Origin: Bacteroidales bacterium
GTDB taxonomy: Bacteria; Bacteroidota; Bacteroidia; Bacteroidales; P3
Direction: 5' to 3'
Assembly (NCBI GenBank): GCA_017940465.1
Contig: JAGAYN010000051.1
Location: forward strand, 1 to 64,000
Length of the DNA stretch: 64,000 nucleotides
Of this stretch, positions 43,907 to 52,693 are shown one piece after another. The position numbers and the translations under genes were made by a program. Positions within the stretch are counted from its first letter, which is position 1; each line of letters starts with the position of its first letter. The notes beneath the pieces were generated by a model. The model had not been told where the DNA came from. It worked only from the letters and a program-made list of their open reading frames with translations, and did no database searches.

Positions 43907-45184
43907 CTAAAAAGGATATCCTATGCCCTCGGCAGGGCTGCCGTCCTGGAGGGTGTAGTCGTCGGAGGAGGGGTCGGCGAAGAGGGGGTCGTCGCTCCAT
44001 TCGCCGCCGCGCAGGATGGAGCGGGTGAAGCGGTGGTTGAAGGCGTAGCCCTCGACGGAGCTGAGGTAGAGCTCGCCGCTGTAGTATGAGCCCCAGACGA
44101 TGCAGTCCTGGAAGTCGGCCCGCAGCAGGTCGGCACCCACCACGCCGCCGGGGGTGTTCATGGCGTTGGAAAGGACGATGGTCTCCACCTTGCGGGAGGT
44201 GTAGTTCCAGTAGTTGGCAAAGGTGCAGCGGCTGAAGCTGTAGGAGCCGCCCAGCAGGGCGGTGAAGGAGGCGTAGCAGTCGTAGACCAGCAGGTTGCGC
44301 CCCGTGACGGTGGCGTTCTGTCCGATGATGGCGCAGTCGCTCATGTTGCGCACCACCGTGTTGCTGACAGCGAGCTGTGCCCCCGGATAGCAGCGCAGGC
44401 CGCCCGTGCCGTTCTCCAGTATGGCGTGGTCGATGACGTTGCCGGTGCTGTAGTTGTAGAACCACACCGTCTGCCACTGCCCGGGGAGGAAGCGGTACCA
44501 TCCGTCCTGCCGCAGCGAGGAGAAGCGCACCGGCGCGTCGGCCGTGCCCTGCGCCACCAGGCGCGCCGCGGAGTCGACGATGAGCATCCCGTTCGGCCCG
44601 AAGAAGATCTCCGCCCCAGGTCCCAGGGCCAGCGTCTTGTCCTCAGGCACGAGGGCGTTGCCGATGATGACATGGGGAAGGGTGGCGTCCCAGCGGTCGC
44701 AGTCGATGACCGACCACGAGGTATCCTGAGGCTGAATGTGATAGACAGCGTTGCGCCCCCAGGCCGTCAGGGGCAGCCGCTGGCCGTTGCCGAAGAGGAT
44801 GGCGTCCTCGACAAGGAAAGGCGAGGTGCTGTCGTTGGGGTCGATACATGCCTGGGCGAAGATGAAGATGCTGTCGCCGGCATCGACCTCCACATCGCGT
44901 GCCACCAGCGCCGTGTCTCCGTCCACGTTGAGGCGGAAGCGGCTCGTCCGCCCCTGGGCGAGGGTGACCGAGGTGAGGCGCAGCGGGGTGGCGGTGGGGT
45001 TGTAGACCGTCAGGCGCCGGGTGGCGGTGCCGAGGGTGGTGAAGACCGTGTCGAACGAGAGCGTGTCCTGCGAGAATCGCAGTTGCACACCCGCGGCATC
45101 CACCTCGAAGGCATCCTTGGTGCAGGAGGGCACCGACAAGGCTATAAGCAGGAGCGGCAAGGCTATGGAAAGGACACGTCGCAT
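43907..45184 (-). CDS. Lipoprotein, predicted parallel beta-helix
   Basis: A 425-aa protein with a signal peptide ending in SVPSC (Cys at about residue 21). Residues about 30-130 resemble an Ig/ASPM-like sandwich (LRFSQDTLSFDTVFTTLGTATRRLTVYNPTATPLRLTSVTL), a common feature of this Bacteroidota lipoprotein family. Residues about 170-425 look like a right-handed beta-helix (IDHAILENGTGGLRCYPGAQLAVSNTVVRNMSDCAIIGQNATVTG). It follows the M64 peptidase gene by 7 nt, so the two form one unit. Likely outer-membrane-attached; substrate unknown. Confidence 0.85.
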   Translation of the reverse strand: MRRVLSIALPLLLIALSVPSCTKDAFEVDAAGVQLRFSQDTLSFDTVFTTLGTATRRLTVYNPTATPLRLTSVTLAQGRTSRFRLNVDGDTALVARDVEVDAGDSIFIFAQACIDPNDSTSPFLVEDAILFGNGQRLPLTAWGRNAVYHIQPQDTSWSVIDCDRWDATLPHVIIGNALVPEDKTLALGPGAEIFFGPNGMLIVDSAARLVAQGTADAPVRFSSLRQDGWYRFLPGQWQTVWFYNYSTGNVIDHAILENGTGGLRCYPGAQLAVSNTVVRNMSDCAIIGQNATVTGRNLLVYDCYASFTALLGGSYSFSRCTFANYWNYTSRKVETIVLSNAMNTPGGVVGADLLRADFQDCIVWGSYYSGELYLSSVEGYAFNHRFTRSILRGGEWSDDPLFADPSSDDYTLQDGSPAEGIGYPF

Positions 45185-45191
45185 AGGGTAT

Positions 45192-46427
45192 CTACTTGGT
45201 ATACAATGAGAAGACTTCCTCTATGCGCCTCGCACAGACGGGGCAGAACGGCGCATAGTCGCGCATCATGCAACGCATCGCGGGACGGAACACGCCGGTG
45301 GCGCTGTAGCCCGCCCCTTCGTACAGGCCCACGGGGCCGCACTGGTCGCGCGGGACGGCGGGATTGGGCGGCGTGGGCACCGGGGTGCCGCTGGCGATGA
45401 GGTCGCCCCACTTGCGCGAGAAGTCCACGCGGTTGGTGATGTTCGGCTCAAGGGGCTCATACTTCGTGCGGTGGAGGGATCCGTAGCTGAGGTCCTCGTC
45501 CACATACTCGTCGGCCAGGCCGCCGAAGGAATGCCCGAACTCGTGCGGAAGCACCTTCTCCGCCATCACATGCAGCGAACTGACGGCGTAGAAGTTATAG
45601 ATGGCCCCACCGCCGTAGGTCGAGTCATTGACCATGATGACGATATGGTCGGCAGGGGTGGTGCCCAGCATGTCGTGCAGGCGGAAAAGACTGAATGTCA
45701 TGAGGTAACGGTCGATTCCGAAGGTATGGAACCGGGCCTCTACATCGGCACAGACGCCATAGACGTTGAAGTCCTCGCGATGGCTGCGGAACGGCTCCTG
45801 CGAAAAAAGGATCTCCTTCATGCGGTAGTAGTCGATACGCAGGCGCGGGTCGTCGGCAGCGGTGTAGCCCTGCGCCACAATGACCACGTCGACCTTCTCC
45901 GAAGGGGCGCCATGCACCTCAAGGTCGGTACGCTCGCCGATGCGGTAGTTGAAGTCCAGCTCCTGCTGGCGCGGATCGAAGGGCACCACGGTCTGGTCCA
46001 CGAAGGCCAGCTGCTCGTTGCGGCGCTGGAAGGCGATGCTTACAGCCCGCTTGGGCATAGGCAGCAGGTGGGTCTCCTCGAAGCGGCGCACCTCGCGGCG
46101 GCCCTCGGGAGTGTCCTTGTATTCACGGAAAAGGTTGCTGTAACAACGACTGTAGAGCACACGGCCGCTTTTGGCGTCGCGCATCTCCACGCGGTAGTCG
46201 CCATTGTCGATAGGGTCCACCAACCGCGTGCGCGACCCATGCCAGCCGGCCGAACGGTCGAGCCACCGCTCCACCCACACCGTGTCGTGACGGGCGTCGC
46301 CCTCGCGTAGGCAGTCGAAGCGGAGGGTGCCGTCGGTGAAGTATTTCGAGAAGCGCACATCCTGCGCCGCCGCCGGCAGCACAAGCATCAGCGCCAGCGC
46401 CATGGTGAGTATCCGGTTCGTCTTCAT
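45192..46427 (-). CDS. Peptidase M64 (IgA peptidase M64 family)
   Basis: A 411-aa secreted zinc peptidase. The signal peptide MKTNRILTMALALMLVLPAA is followed by a beta-rich N-terminal domain (about residues 22-160) and the M64 catalytic domain with VDVVIVAQGYTAADD, DHIVIMVNDSTYGGGAIYNF and the zinc motif HEFGHSFGGLADEY (about residues 290-303). A late Cys-rich part (CGPVGLYEGAGY ... CMMRDYAPFCPVCARRIEE) is typical of the family. Members studied elsewhere cleave IgA, but most Bacteroidota members are uncharacterised. I chose the ATG at 46427 because it starts the signal peptide; upstream in-frame sequence is not signal-like. Confidence 0.92.
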   Translation of the reverse strand: MKTNRILTMALALMLVLPAAAQDVRFSKYFTDGTLRFDCLREGDARHDTVWVERWLDRSAGWHGSRTRLVDPIDNGDYRVEMRDAKSGRVLYSRCYSNLFREYKDTPEGRREVRRFEETHLLPMPKRAVSIAFQRRNEQLAFVDQTVVPFDPRQQELDFNYRIGERTDLEVHGAPSEKVDVVIVAQGYTAADDPRLRIDYYRMKEILFSQEPFRSHREDFNVYGVCADVEARFHTFGIDRYLMTFSLFRLHDMLGTTPADHIVIMVNDSTYGGGAIYNFYAVSSLHVMAEKVLPHEFGHSFGGLADEYVDEDLSYGSLHRTKYEPLEPNITNRVDFSRKWGDLIASGTPVPTPPNPAVPRDQCGPVGLYEGAGYSATGVFRPAMRCMMRDYAPFCPVCARRIEEVFSLYTK

Positions 46428-46610
46428 TGCCTGTTGTTTCTGTTTCCAGGCCCTAATAACGGCCTGCAGCCACAAATATTGCGTGCCGCCGCCCATAAAA
46501 TTGCGCAACCCATCCCTATCGCCATGTACCACAGCCAGTTGCACCCACCCCCTCCTCCACCCTGCCCCACCCTGTCGGGAAGGGGGCTCTGACAGGAAGG
46601 AAATAATTAT

Positions 46611-46641
46611 TTTGCCATGTCGCGCTTCTTTTGTAATTTTG
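46611..46641 (+). promoter_or_regulatory. Promoter of the Sua5-panC operon
   Basis: TTTG (46611-46614), a 19-nt spacer and TAATTTTG (46634-46641): an exact consensus promoter 25 nt before the ATG at 46667. Confidence 0.85.
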
Positions 46642-46666
46642 CACCCTCGAAAGAACCGCGATTCGT

Positions 46667-47284
46667 ATGATCACAAAACTCTACAACGGGAACCCTAACG
46701 TGCGCGAAGTCAGACGGGTGGCCGACCTGCTGAAGGAAGGCGGCGTGGCCATCCTGCCCACCGACACCCTCTATTGTTTCGCCTGCTCGATGCAGCACAA
46801 GCACGCCATGGAGGGTATCGCGCAGCTGAAAGGGTTCAAACTGAAGCAGGCCAAGTACTCGATGCTCTGCGCCTCGCTCAGCCAAGCCTCCGAATATGTG
46901 CGGCCGATGGACCGCGACACCTTCGCCCTGCTCAAGCAGTGCCTCCCCGGCCCCTACACCTTCATCATGGAAGCCAGCGGCAACGTGCCGCGCCACCTGC
47001 TGAACGCCAACCGCACCATCGGCATCCGCGTGCCGGAGAACGACATCACACGCACCATCGTCGAGGAAGTAGGAGTGCCGCTCGTGTGCACCTCGGTGCG
47101 CCCGCTGGGAGAAGAGGACGAACCGGAGAACTACACCGACCCGGACCTCATCCACGACCGCTTCGGCGGACGGGTGGACATCGTGGTGGACGGCGGCATG
47201 GCCGACGCCGAGCCCTCCACCGTCATAGACTGCACCGACGGCATCGTCCTCGTCAGGCAGGGAAAGGGGCCCGCCGCGCTATGA
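46667..47284 (+). CDS. L-threonylcarbamoyladenylate synthase (Sua5/YrdC/TsaC)
   Basis: A 205-aa YrdC-domain enzyme that makes threonylcarbamoyl-AMP from threonine, bicarbonate and ATP for the t6A37 modification of tRNAs reading ANN codons. It has the family's N-terminal LLKEGGVAILPTDTLYCFAC, KQAKYSMLCASLSQAS, CLPGPYTFIMEAS, RTIGIRVPEN and VPLVCTSVRPLGEEDE, and ends STVIDCTDGIVLVRQGKG. The length fits the single-domain TsaC type. It overlaps the next gene by 4 nt (ATGA). Confidence 0.93.
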   Translation: MITKLYNGNPNVREVRRVADLLKEGGVAILPTDTLYCFACSMQHKHAMEGIAQLKGFKLKQAKYSMLCASLSQASEYVRPMDRDTFALLKQCLPGPYTFIMEASGNVPRHLLNANRTIGIRVPENDITRTIVEEVGVPLVCTSVRPLGEEDEPENYTDPDLIHDRFGGRVDIVVDGGMADAEPSTVIDCTDGIVLVRQGKGPAAL

Positions 47285-47736
47285 GCGACAGCTTCTACAC
47301 CCGCCGCAGCGGCTGCCTGATGCGCATCCTGCTGCTCTCCATAGCCGTCATCGTGGGTGCCTGGCTGCTGCCGGGCATCGAGGTGGAGTCCGTCTGGGCC
47401 GTATTCCTCACCGCTGTGGTCATCTCCCTGCTGAACAACCTGTTGCGTCCCCTCCTCATTGTCATCACACTGCCCGTGACTGCCGTCACTCTGGGCCTCT
47501 TCCTTTTCGTTATCAACGCCGTCATCATCCTGCTCGCTTCGGGACTGGTGAGCGGATTCCACGTGGACACCTTCTGGTCGGCGCTGCTCTTCAGCCTCGT
47601 GCTGACGGCGGTGAACTACCTCCTGGAGTGGCCCAACCGCTATATCAACCGCAGCGACTTCACCGAAAAGCGGCAAGGCCCCGAGAGCGACACCGACGAC
47701 GAGGGCTTCACCCCCTACGAAGAAATCAAAGATTAA
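47281..47736 (+). CDS. Phage holin family-like small membrane protein
   Basis: A 151-aa inner-membrane protein with four hydrophobic helices (about residues 14-34, 38-58, 60-85 and 95-115), the signature NNLLRPLLIVITLPVTAVTLGLFLFVINAV, and an acidic C-terminal tail. It matches the widespread four-helix 'phage holin family protein' group named for remote similarity to mycobacteriophage holin. Most members are chromosomal housekeeping proteins of unknown role, with no phage context here. It is translationally coupled to the Sua5 gene and lies 8 nt before panC. Confidence 0.88.
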   Translation: MSDSFYTRRSGCLMRILLLSIAVIVGAWLLPGIEVESVWAVFLTAVVISLLNNLLRPLLIVITLPVTAVTLGLFLFVINAVIILLASGLVSGFHVDTFWSALLFSLVLTAVNYLLEWPNRYINRSDFTEKRQGPESDTDDEGFTPYEEIKD

Positions 47737-47744
47737 ACCACAAT

Positions 47745-48629
47745 ATGAAGCAGACAACCCAGGCCGCCGACCTGATGGCGGCAGTGAAAGAAGCACACAA
47801 CCAAGGACATTCCATCGGACTCGTGCCCACCATGGGCGCCCTCCACGAGGGACACATCTCGCTCATCGAGCGCGCCATCAAGGAAAACGACCTGGTGGTG
47901 GTGAGCCTCTTCGTGAACCCCATCCAGTTCAACAACAAGGAAGACCTCGAAAAATACCCCCGCACCCTGGAGGCCGACCTCGCCCTCATCGCCTCCCTGC
48001 CGGGGAGCGAGAAGGTGACCGCCTTCGCCCCCACGGTGGAGGAGATGTACCCCGACGGCGAACCGAAGGAGACCTACCGCTTCGGCCCCGTGGAGGAGGT
48101 GATGGAGGGGCCGCGGCGGCCGGGCCACTTCAGCGGCGTGGCCGTGGTGGTGCGACGCCTGTTCGACCTCAGCCAGCCCACCCGCGCCTACTTCGGCGAG
48201 AAGGACTACCAGCAGATTGCCGTCATCCGGGCCCTGCTGGAGCAGATAAAATACCCCATCGAGCTGGTGCCCTGCCCCATCGTGCGGGCCGACGACGGGC
48301 TGGCCCTCTCGAGCCGCAACATGCGCCTCTCGCCCGAAGCACGCGCCATCGCACCCACCATCAACGCCACGCTGGAGCAGGCCGCCGAGATGGCCGAGTA
48401 TGAGGAGGTGGACGACGTGAAGGAGTGGGTGCTCGACACGCTGGCCTCATTCCACGAGGTGAACCCACAACCCAACGGACTGCGCTTTGAGCCGGAGTAC
48501 TTCGAGATAGTCGACGCACGCACCCTCCAGCCCATTGCCGACTGGAACGAGGCGGGCGACCTCGGCGCCGTGGGCTGCATCGCCGTGTGGCTCGACGGGG
48601 TGCGGCTGATCGACATCGTGAAGTTCTAA
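47745..48629 (+). CDS. panC: Pantothenate synthetase
   Basis: A 294-aa ligase that joins pantoate and beta-alanine with ATP to form pantothenate. It shows IGLVPTMGALHEGHISLIERA (HIGH-like motif), LVVVSLFVNPIQFNNKEDLEKYPR, GHFSGVAVVVRRLFDLSQPTRAYFGEKDYQQ, PCPIVRADDGLALSSRN (KMSKS equivalent) and the small C-terminal domain. Third gene of the Sua5-holin-panC unit, followed by a strong hairpin. The start follows the previous stop by 8 nt. Confidence 0.97.
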   Translation: MKQTTQAADLMAAVKEAHNQGHSIGLVPTMGALHEGHISLIERAIKENDLVVVSLFVNPIQFNNKEDLEKYPRTLEADLALIASLPGSEKVTAFAPTVEEMYPDGEPKETYRFGPVEEVMEGPRRPGHFSGVAVVVRRLFDLSQPTRAYFGEKDYQQIAVIRALLEQIKYPIELVPCPIVRADDGLALSSRNMRLSPEARAIAPTINATLEQAAEMAEYEEVDDVKEWVLDTLASFHEVNPQPNGLRFEPEYFEIVDARTLQPIADWNEAGDLGAVGCIAVWLDGVRLIDIVKF

Positions 48630-48679
48630 CCCGCCACCCGCCCTCGGGGAGCACTTTTTTTAGAAAAAAATCCGAAAAA

Positions 48680-48714
48680 CGGGCCCGAATCGCAAGGTTC
48701 GGGCCCGCTGGTTT
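48680..48714 (+). terminator. Terminator after panC
   Basis: CGGGCCCGAA and TTCGGGCCCG form a 10-bp stem with an 8-nt loop, with A5 upstream and GGTTTT downstream, about 50 nt past the panC stop. Confidence 0.75.
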
Positions 48715-48760
48715 TCAGCGCCTTGCAGCAATCCTCTTCTTCCCCTCTCCTTCTCCGGGA
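48708..48760 (+). repeat. CTGG-TTT-CCAG / CTCTTCTTCCCC element, copy 2
   Basis: GCTGGTTTTCAGCG, a 12-nt spacer, then ATCCTCTTCTTCCCCTCTCC, directly after the panC terminator. Confidence 0.75.
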
Positions 48761-48807
48761 GGAGACTGGGCGCAATAAATCCGGAATGCGGGCGTTAAGG
48801 GGTATAT

Positions 48808-49644
48808 ATGGCAAAATTGGAACAGGGCATCCTCGGGCCTTTCCGGGGAAAGGTGGGTACCGTGGTGGGGTACCTCTGGCGGGGGCGCCACGTGGTGCGT
48901 GGCTACCGCAAGGAAATCAATTATCCGAACACTGAGAACCAGCGCCTTGAGCGCGACTGGTTCGTCGGCATGGTGCGCTTCGCGGCGACGGCGCGCAGGG
49001 CTTTGTTGCTGGGGCTGAGGGAGAAGGCCGCGCAGGAGCAGATGACGGAGGGGAATGTGTTTGTGAAGATGAACAAGGGATGCTTCGGGCGAGTGGAGGA
49101 AACGGTTGCCTATGAGGGCATCAGGATTGCCTCCGGCAGCGCCGCGCCGGTCCGCTTTTCCGCGGCCAGGGTGGACGGGGACGGCATCCTTTCCGTTGAT
49201 TTCTGGAAGAATAGCGGCATGACGCGCGCCAGGGGCGGCGACCGCGTATTCCTGTACATATATAATACAGAGACGCGCGAGGGTCTGCTGCCAGCCGCCG
49301 CTCCGCGGCGGCTGGGCCACGTGGCGGTGCAACTGCCCGACGGGTGGAACTCGCTGAATGTCAAGGTATGGGGATTTGTAATAGACCAAGAGGGCCGTGC
49401 CAGTGCCAGCGCCTACGTGCCGCTGGCCGACGGCGAGCCGTCGGCAGCCGGGCCGGCCTCACCGGCGGACGATGCCGTCCTTGGTGCGGATGATGTGCCC
49501 GTCGGCCTGCATCTCGGCCAGCACACGGCTGAGCGAGGGGCGGGCCACGCCGAGCATCTCGGCCACGAGGGCGATGTTGGTGATGGTGTCGTGGGCATCG
49601 AGATGCTCCAGCACGCGTCCCTGCAGGCTTTTGGTGGCGAATGA
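48808..49644 (+). CDS. DUF6266-like protein with antisense C-terminal extension
   Basis: A 278-aa protein. Residues 1-about 213 match the DUF6266 family I know from Bacteroidota: MAKLEQGILGPFRGKVGTVVGYLWRG, a basic middle that includes FVKMNKGCF, then two beta domains ending VWGFVIDQEGRASASAYVPLAD. The function is unknown; family members occur as small often-duplicated genes. The family normally stops near ASASAYVP. Here no stop occurs and the frame runs another 65 residues, with 186 nt antisense to the 3' end of the Crp/Fnr gene at 49459. The extension (LHLGQHTAERGAGHAEHLGHEGD) is compositionally odd and probably non-functional. Confidence 0.8.
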   Translation: MAKLEQGILGPFRGKVGTVVGYLWRGRHVVRGYRKEINYPNTENQRLERDWFVGMVRFAATARRALLLGLREKAAQEQMTEGNVFVKMNKGCFGRVEETVAYEGIRIASGSAAPVRFSAARVDGDGILSVDFWKNSGMTRARGGDRVFLYIYNTETREGLLPAAAPRRLGHVAVQLPDGWNSLNVKVWGFVIDQEGRASASAYVPLADGEPSAAGPASPADDAVLGADDVPVGLHLGQHTAERGAGHAEHLGHEGDVGDGVVGIEMLQHASLQAFGGE

Positions 49645-50070
49645 GCGCACCTTGCCGGCCAGGAAGCGCGCCTGCTCGGAGACGGCAAGGATGAAGGCCG
49701 ACATGATGTGCGGATGCTGGTGCATGAAGTCGAAGAAGGCTTCGCGGTTGATGAACCAGATGACGGTGTCGGCGGTGGTGTGCATTTCGACAAGCAGCGT
49801 GTTGTCCTCGGCGTAGAGGAACATGGGGGCAAGCAGGCGCGGGGCGGAGACGTGCTCGACGACAATCTCGCGGCCCTCGTCGCTTCCCATGCGCACCTCG
49901 ACGGTGCCTTCGGTAATGGCCATCAGCGATAGACAGGGGTCGCCCAACCGCATCACCAGGCTCTCGGCGGCATACTCCTGGCGTTTGTGCGGCTTGTTGA
50001 GCAGATGCACGAGGTCGTCGTGGTTACATTGCTCAAACAGAGGCAGTTTCTTCAACTCGGATGCTTCCAT
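49459..50070 (-). CDS. Crp/Fnr family transcriptional regulator (copy 1)
   Basis: A 203-aa regulator with an N-terminal cNMP-binding-type beta-roll (PLFEQCNHDDLVHLLNKPHKRQEYAAESLVMRLGDPC ... LLAPMFLYAEDN), a dimerisation helix (RFLAGKVRSFATKSLQGRVLEHL) and a C-terminal winged helix (ITNIALVAEMLGVARPSLSRVLAEMQADGHIIRT). No Fnr-type N-terminal cysteine cluster is visible. It is clearly a tandem paralogue of the next gene (shared SLVMRLGDPCLSLM, GREIVVEHV/GREVVVERI, FLAGKVRSFATK). The ATG at 50070 is preferred to an upstream TTG. Its promoter -7 box lies only 9 nt upstream. Confidence 0.92.
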   Translation of the reverse strand: MEASELKKLPLFEQCNHDDLVHLLNKPHKRQEYAAESLVMRLGDPCLSLMAITEGTVEVRMGSDEGREIVVEHVSAPRLLAPMFLYAEDNTLLVEMHTTADTVIWFINREAFFDFMHQHPHIMSAFILAVSEQARFLAGKVRSFATKSLQGRVLEHLDAHDTITNIALVAEMLGVARPSLSRVLAEMQADGHIIRTKDGIVRR

Positions 50071-50079
50071 ATCTACCAG

Positions 50080-50087
50080 CAAAAGTA
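50080..50087 (-). promoter_or_regulatory. -7 element of Crp/Fnr copy 1
   Basis: On the minus strand TACTTTTG, 9 nt before the ATG at 50070. The mRNA would be nearly leaderless. No convincing -33 element. Confidence 0.55.
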
Positions 50088-50214
50088 CGAAAAGAAAGCG
50101 TAGCTTTGGGTATCAAATGTTACGCATAGGAGAAAATTTTCCCCTCCGCGCAGGAAAATGGTTCATAGGGTCGCTGCATGTTTATCGGCTGGCGAAATGT
50201 CGCCGGAGTGCGGT

Positions 50215-50832
50215 TCAGCCTTTCTTCACGAGTCCCTCCCCGGTGCGTACGATGAGGCCGGCGGCCTGCATGTCGGACAGCACGCGCGAGAGTGCCGATC
50301 GGGAGACGCCGAGCATCCCGGCGGCGGCGGTCACGTTGGTGATGGCGCCGTGGGTGTCGAGGTGCTCCAGCACGCGCCCCTGCATGCCCTTGGTGGCGAA
50401 GGAGCGCACCTTGCCGGCCAGGAAGGTGCCTTTCTCGGCGATGGTCTGCATGAAGGCTGCCATGACCGGTGGGTGCTCGCCCATGAAGCGGGCGAAGCCC
50501 TCGCGGTTGATGAACCAGATGACGGCCCTGGTGGCGGCGACCACCTCGACGGGCATGTGGTTGTTGTCGGAGAAGAGGAACACCGGGGCGAGCAGGCTGG
50601 GCGCCTCGATGCGCTCCACCACCACCTCGCGCCCCTCGTCGCTGCCCATGCGGGTCTCGACGGCGCCCTCGGTGAGCACCATCAGCGAGAGGCAGGGGTC
50701 GCCCAGGCGCATCACCAGACTGCCGGCGCCGTAGGACTGGCGTTTGTGCGGGCAGTCGAGCAGCTGCTTGAGGTCGGCCATGCTGCACGTGGCAAAGAGG
50801 GGCACTCGTTTCAACTCGTCGATGTACATCAT
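50215..50832 (-). CDS. Crp/Fnr family transcriptional regulator (copy 2)
   Basis: A 205-aa paralogue of the regulator at 49459 with the same layout: beta-roll (PLFATCSMADLKQLLDCPHKRQSYGAGSLVMRLGDPC), dimer helix (TFLAGKVRSFATKGMQGRVLEHL) and winged helix (ITNVTAAAGMLGVSRSALSRVLSDMQAAGLIVRT). It is divergent from hcp with a 177-bp shared control region, the arrangement of HcpR-type nitrosative-stress regulators in Bacteroidota (known family context; identity here is inferred). It starts MMYIDELKRV at 50832; an upstream TTG reading is less likely. Confidence 0.92.
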   Translation of the reverse strand: MMYIDELKRVPLFATCSMADLKQLLDCPHKRQSYGAGSLVMRLGDPCLSLMVLTEGAVETRMGSDEGREVVVERIEAPSLLAPVFLFSDNNHMPVEVVAATRAVIWFINREGFARFMGEHPPVMAAFMQTIAEKGTFLAGKVRSFATKGMQGRVLEHLDTHGAITNVTAAAGMLGVSRSALSRVLSDMQAAGLIVRTGEGLVKKG

Positions 50833-50854
50833 GGTTTCTGTCAATTTCAGAGTG

Positions 50855-50862
50855 CAAAGATA
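50855..50862 (-). promoter_or_regulatory. -7 element of Crp/Fnr copy 2
   Basis: TATCTTTG on the minus strand, 22 nt before the start codon. The -33 region is AT-rich but lacks a clear TTTG. Confidence 0.6.
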
Positions 50863-50927
50863 CGAAAAAAATAAAGAATATAGTATATATAGCCATAAAT
50901 GGTGAAAAAAAGCGGCGGGTGTGATAA

Positions 50928-50941
50928 TTGCAACAATGCAA
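50928..50941. promoter_or_regulatory. Candidate Crp/Fnr operator upstream of hcp
   Basis: TTGCA-ACAA-TGCAA is a perfect 5-4-5 palindrome with the geometry of Fnr/Crp family sites. It lies where the -33 box of the hcp promoter should be, centred about 30 nt before the -7 box. Direct control by one of the two adjacent regulators is inferred. Confidence 0.5.
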
Positions 50942-50956
50942 CCCCGGCGGCGTGTG

Positions 50957-50964
50957 TACTTTTG
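50957..50964 (+). promoter_or_regulatory. -7 element of hcp
   Basis: TACTTTTG, 45 nt before the ATG at 51010. No consensus -33 TTTG at the right distance; the palindrome at 50928-50941 occupies that place, consistent with an activator-dependent promoter. Confidence 0.65.
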
Positions 50965-51009
50965 CAGCCGAAAACAGCAACAAATATAAACCTAAAAACA
51001 CAGACAGAA

Positions 51010-52662
51010 ATGAGTAACGAAATGTTTTGTTTCCAGTGCCAGGAAACCGTCAAGAACGAAGGCTGCACCCTGCGCGGCGTGTGCGGCAAGATGCCACGGA
51101 CCGCAGGCCTGCAGGACCTCCTGATAGCCGTCGTGCGCGGCCTCGGCAGCATCGACCATCTGATGCGTGAGCGCGGCGTGGTGTGCCAGTGCACCTGCGT
51201 GAGCGACTTCATGGTCGACGCCCTCTTCGCCACCATCAGCTGCGCCAACTTCGACGACGAGGCCATCGTCAAGAAAATCGAGCGCGGCCTCGAGCTGAAG
51301 GCCCGCCGCACCAACAAGTGCCGCGAGAACGGCATCGAGCTCCCCGCCTGGCCCGAAATCACCTATACCGGCACCCGCGACTCTTTCTTCGCCGACGCCC
51401 TCACCTTCGGCATCCTCCGCACCGAGGACCCCGACGTGCGCTCGCTCCGCGAACTCACCACCCTCGGCCTCAAGGGCATGTGCGCCTACTACGAGCACGC
51501 CGCCCGCCTCGGCCAGACCGACGACACCATCCTCGCCTACCTCTCCAAGGCCCTCTACCACATCACCAACCCCGCCGCGAGCGTGGACAGCCTGCTGCCC
51601 ATCGTCCTCGAGACCGGCAAATGGGGCGTCGACGTGATGGCCCTGCTCGACAAGGCCAACACCACCGCCTACGGCAACCCCGAAATCTCGCGCGTCAGCA
51701 TCGGCGCCCACGGCCGCCCCGGCATCCTCGTCTCCGGCCACGACCTGCGCGACCTCGAGCAGCTCCTCAAACAGTCCGAGGGCCAGGGCATAGACATCTA
51801 CACCCACAGCGAGATGCTCCCCGCCAACTACTACCCCGAGCTGAAGAAATACCCCCACCTTGTCGGCAACTACGGCAACGCCTGGTGGCGCCAGAAGGAG
51901 GAGTTCGCCTCCTTCAACGGCCCCATCGTCTTCACCACCAACTGCATCGTCCCCCCGGCGCCCGACGCCAACTACAAGGACCGCGTCTTCACCACCAACA
52001 GCACCGGATTCCCCGGCTGGAAGCACATCGTCGCCGACGAGCAGGGTGTCAAGGACTTCTCCGAGGTCATCGCCCTGGCCAAGACCTGCCAGCCCCCCAC
52101 CGCCATCGAGCAGGGCGAGATAGTGGGCGGCTTCGCCCACGCCCAGGTCTTCGCCCTGGCCGACAAGATTGTCGACGCCGTCAAGAGCGGTGCCATCCGC
52201 CGCTTCTTCGTCATGAGCGGATGCGACGGCCGCATGAAGAACCGCTCCTACTACGAGGATTTCGCCAAGGCCCTGCCGCAGGACTGCGTCATCCTCACCT
52301 CCGGCTGCGCCAAGTACAAATACAACAAACTCAACCTCGGCGACATCGGCGGCATCCCCCGCGTGCTCGACGCCGGCCAGTGCAACGACAGCTACAGCTG
52401 GGCCCTCGTCGCTCTCAAGCTGAAAGAAATCTTCGGCTGCGAGGACATCAACGACCTGCCCATCTCGTTCAACATCGCCTGGTACGAGCAGAAGGCCGTC
52501 ATCGTCCTGCTGGCCCTGCTGCACCTCGACGTGAAGAACATCCACATCGGCCCCACGCTGCCCGCCTTCCTGTCGGAGAATGTGGCGAAACTCCTCGTCG
52601 AGCAGTTCGGCCTCGGCGGCATCACCACGGTCGAAGAGGATATCAAACAGTTCCTTGGCTAA
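51010..52662 (+). CDS. hcp: Hydroxylamine reductase (hybrid cluster protein)
   Basis: A 550-aa Hcp with [4Fe-4S] and hybrid Fe-S-O clusters, which reduces hydroxylamine or nitric oxide under nitrosative stress. The N-terminal cluster motif is C7-x2-C10-x8-C19-x5-C25 ([20 protein letters not shown]), the short-spacing type. Hybrid-cluster ligand regions include [36 protein letters not shown] and [13 protein letters not shown], with [14 protein letters not shown] and [17 protein letters not shown] near the end. The length is normal. It stands alone with a strong terminator and a control region shared with a Crp/Fnr gene. Confidence 0.97.
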   Translation: MSNEMFCFQCQETVKNEGCTLRGVCGKMPRTAGLQDLLIAVVRGLGSIDHLMRERGVVCQCTCVSDFMVDALFATISCANFDDEAIVKKIERGLELKARRTNKCRENGIELPAWPEITYTGTRDSFFADALTFGILRTEDPDVRSLRELTTLGLKGMCAYYEHAARLGQTDDTILAYLSKALYHITNPAASVDSLLPIVLETGKWGVDVMALLDKANTTAYGNPEISRVSIGAHGRPGILVSGHDLRDLEQLLKQSEGQGIDIYTHSEMLPANYYPELKKYPHLVGNYGNAWWRQKEEFASFNGPIVFTTNCIVPPAPDANYKDRVFTTNSTGFPGWKHIVADEQGVKDFSEVIALAKTCQPPTAIEQGEIVGGFAHAQVFALADKIVDAVKSGAIRRFFVMSGCDGRMKNRSYYEDFAKALPQDCVILTSGCAKYKYNKLNLGDIGGIPRVLDAGQCNDSYSWALVALKLKEIFGCEDINDLPISFNIAWYEQKAVIVLLALLHLDVKNIHIGPTLPAFLSENVAKLLVEQFGLGGITTVEEDIKQFLG

Positions 52663-52693
52663 AGCACTGCTTGTCAATAGAGTGCATCTTGTT

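Noticed and set aside
47281..47736. Prophage holin
   Set aside because: The family name is historical. The gene lies in a housekeeping operon with Sua5 and panC, and no other phage genes are present.
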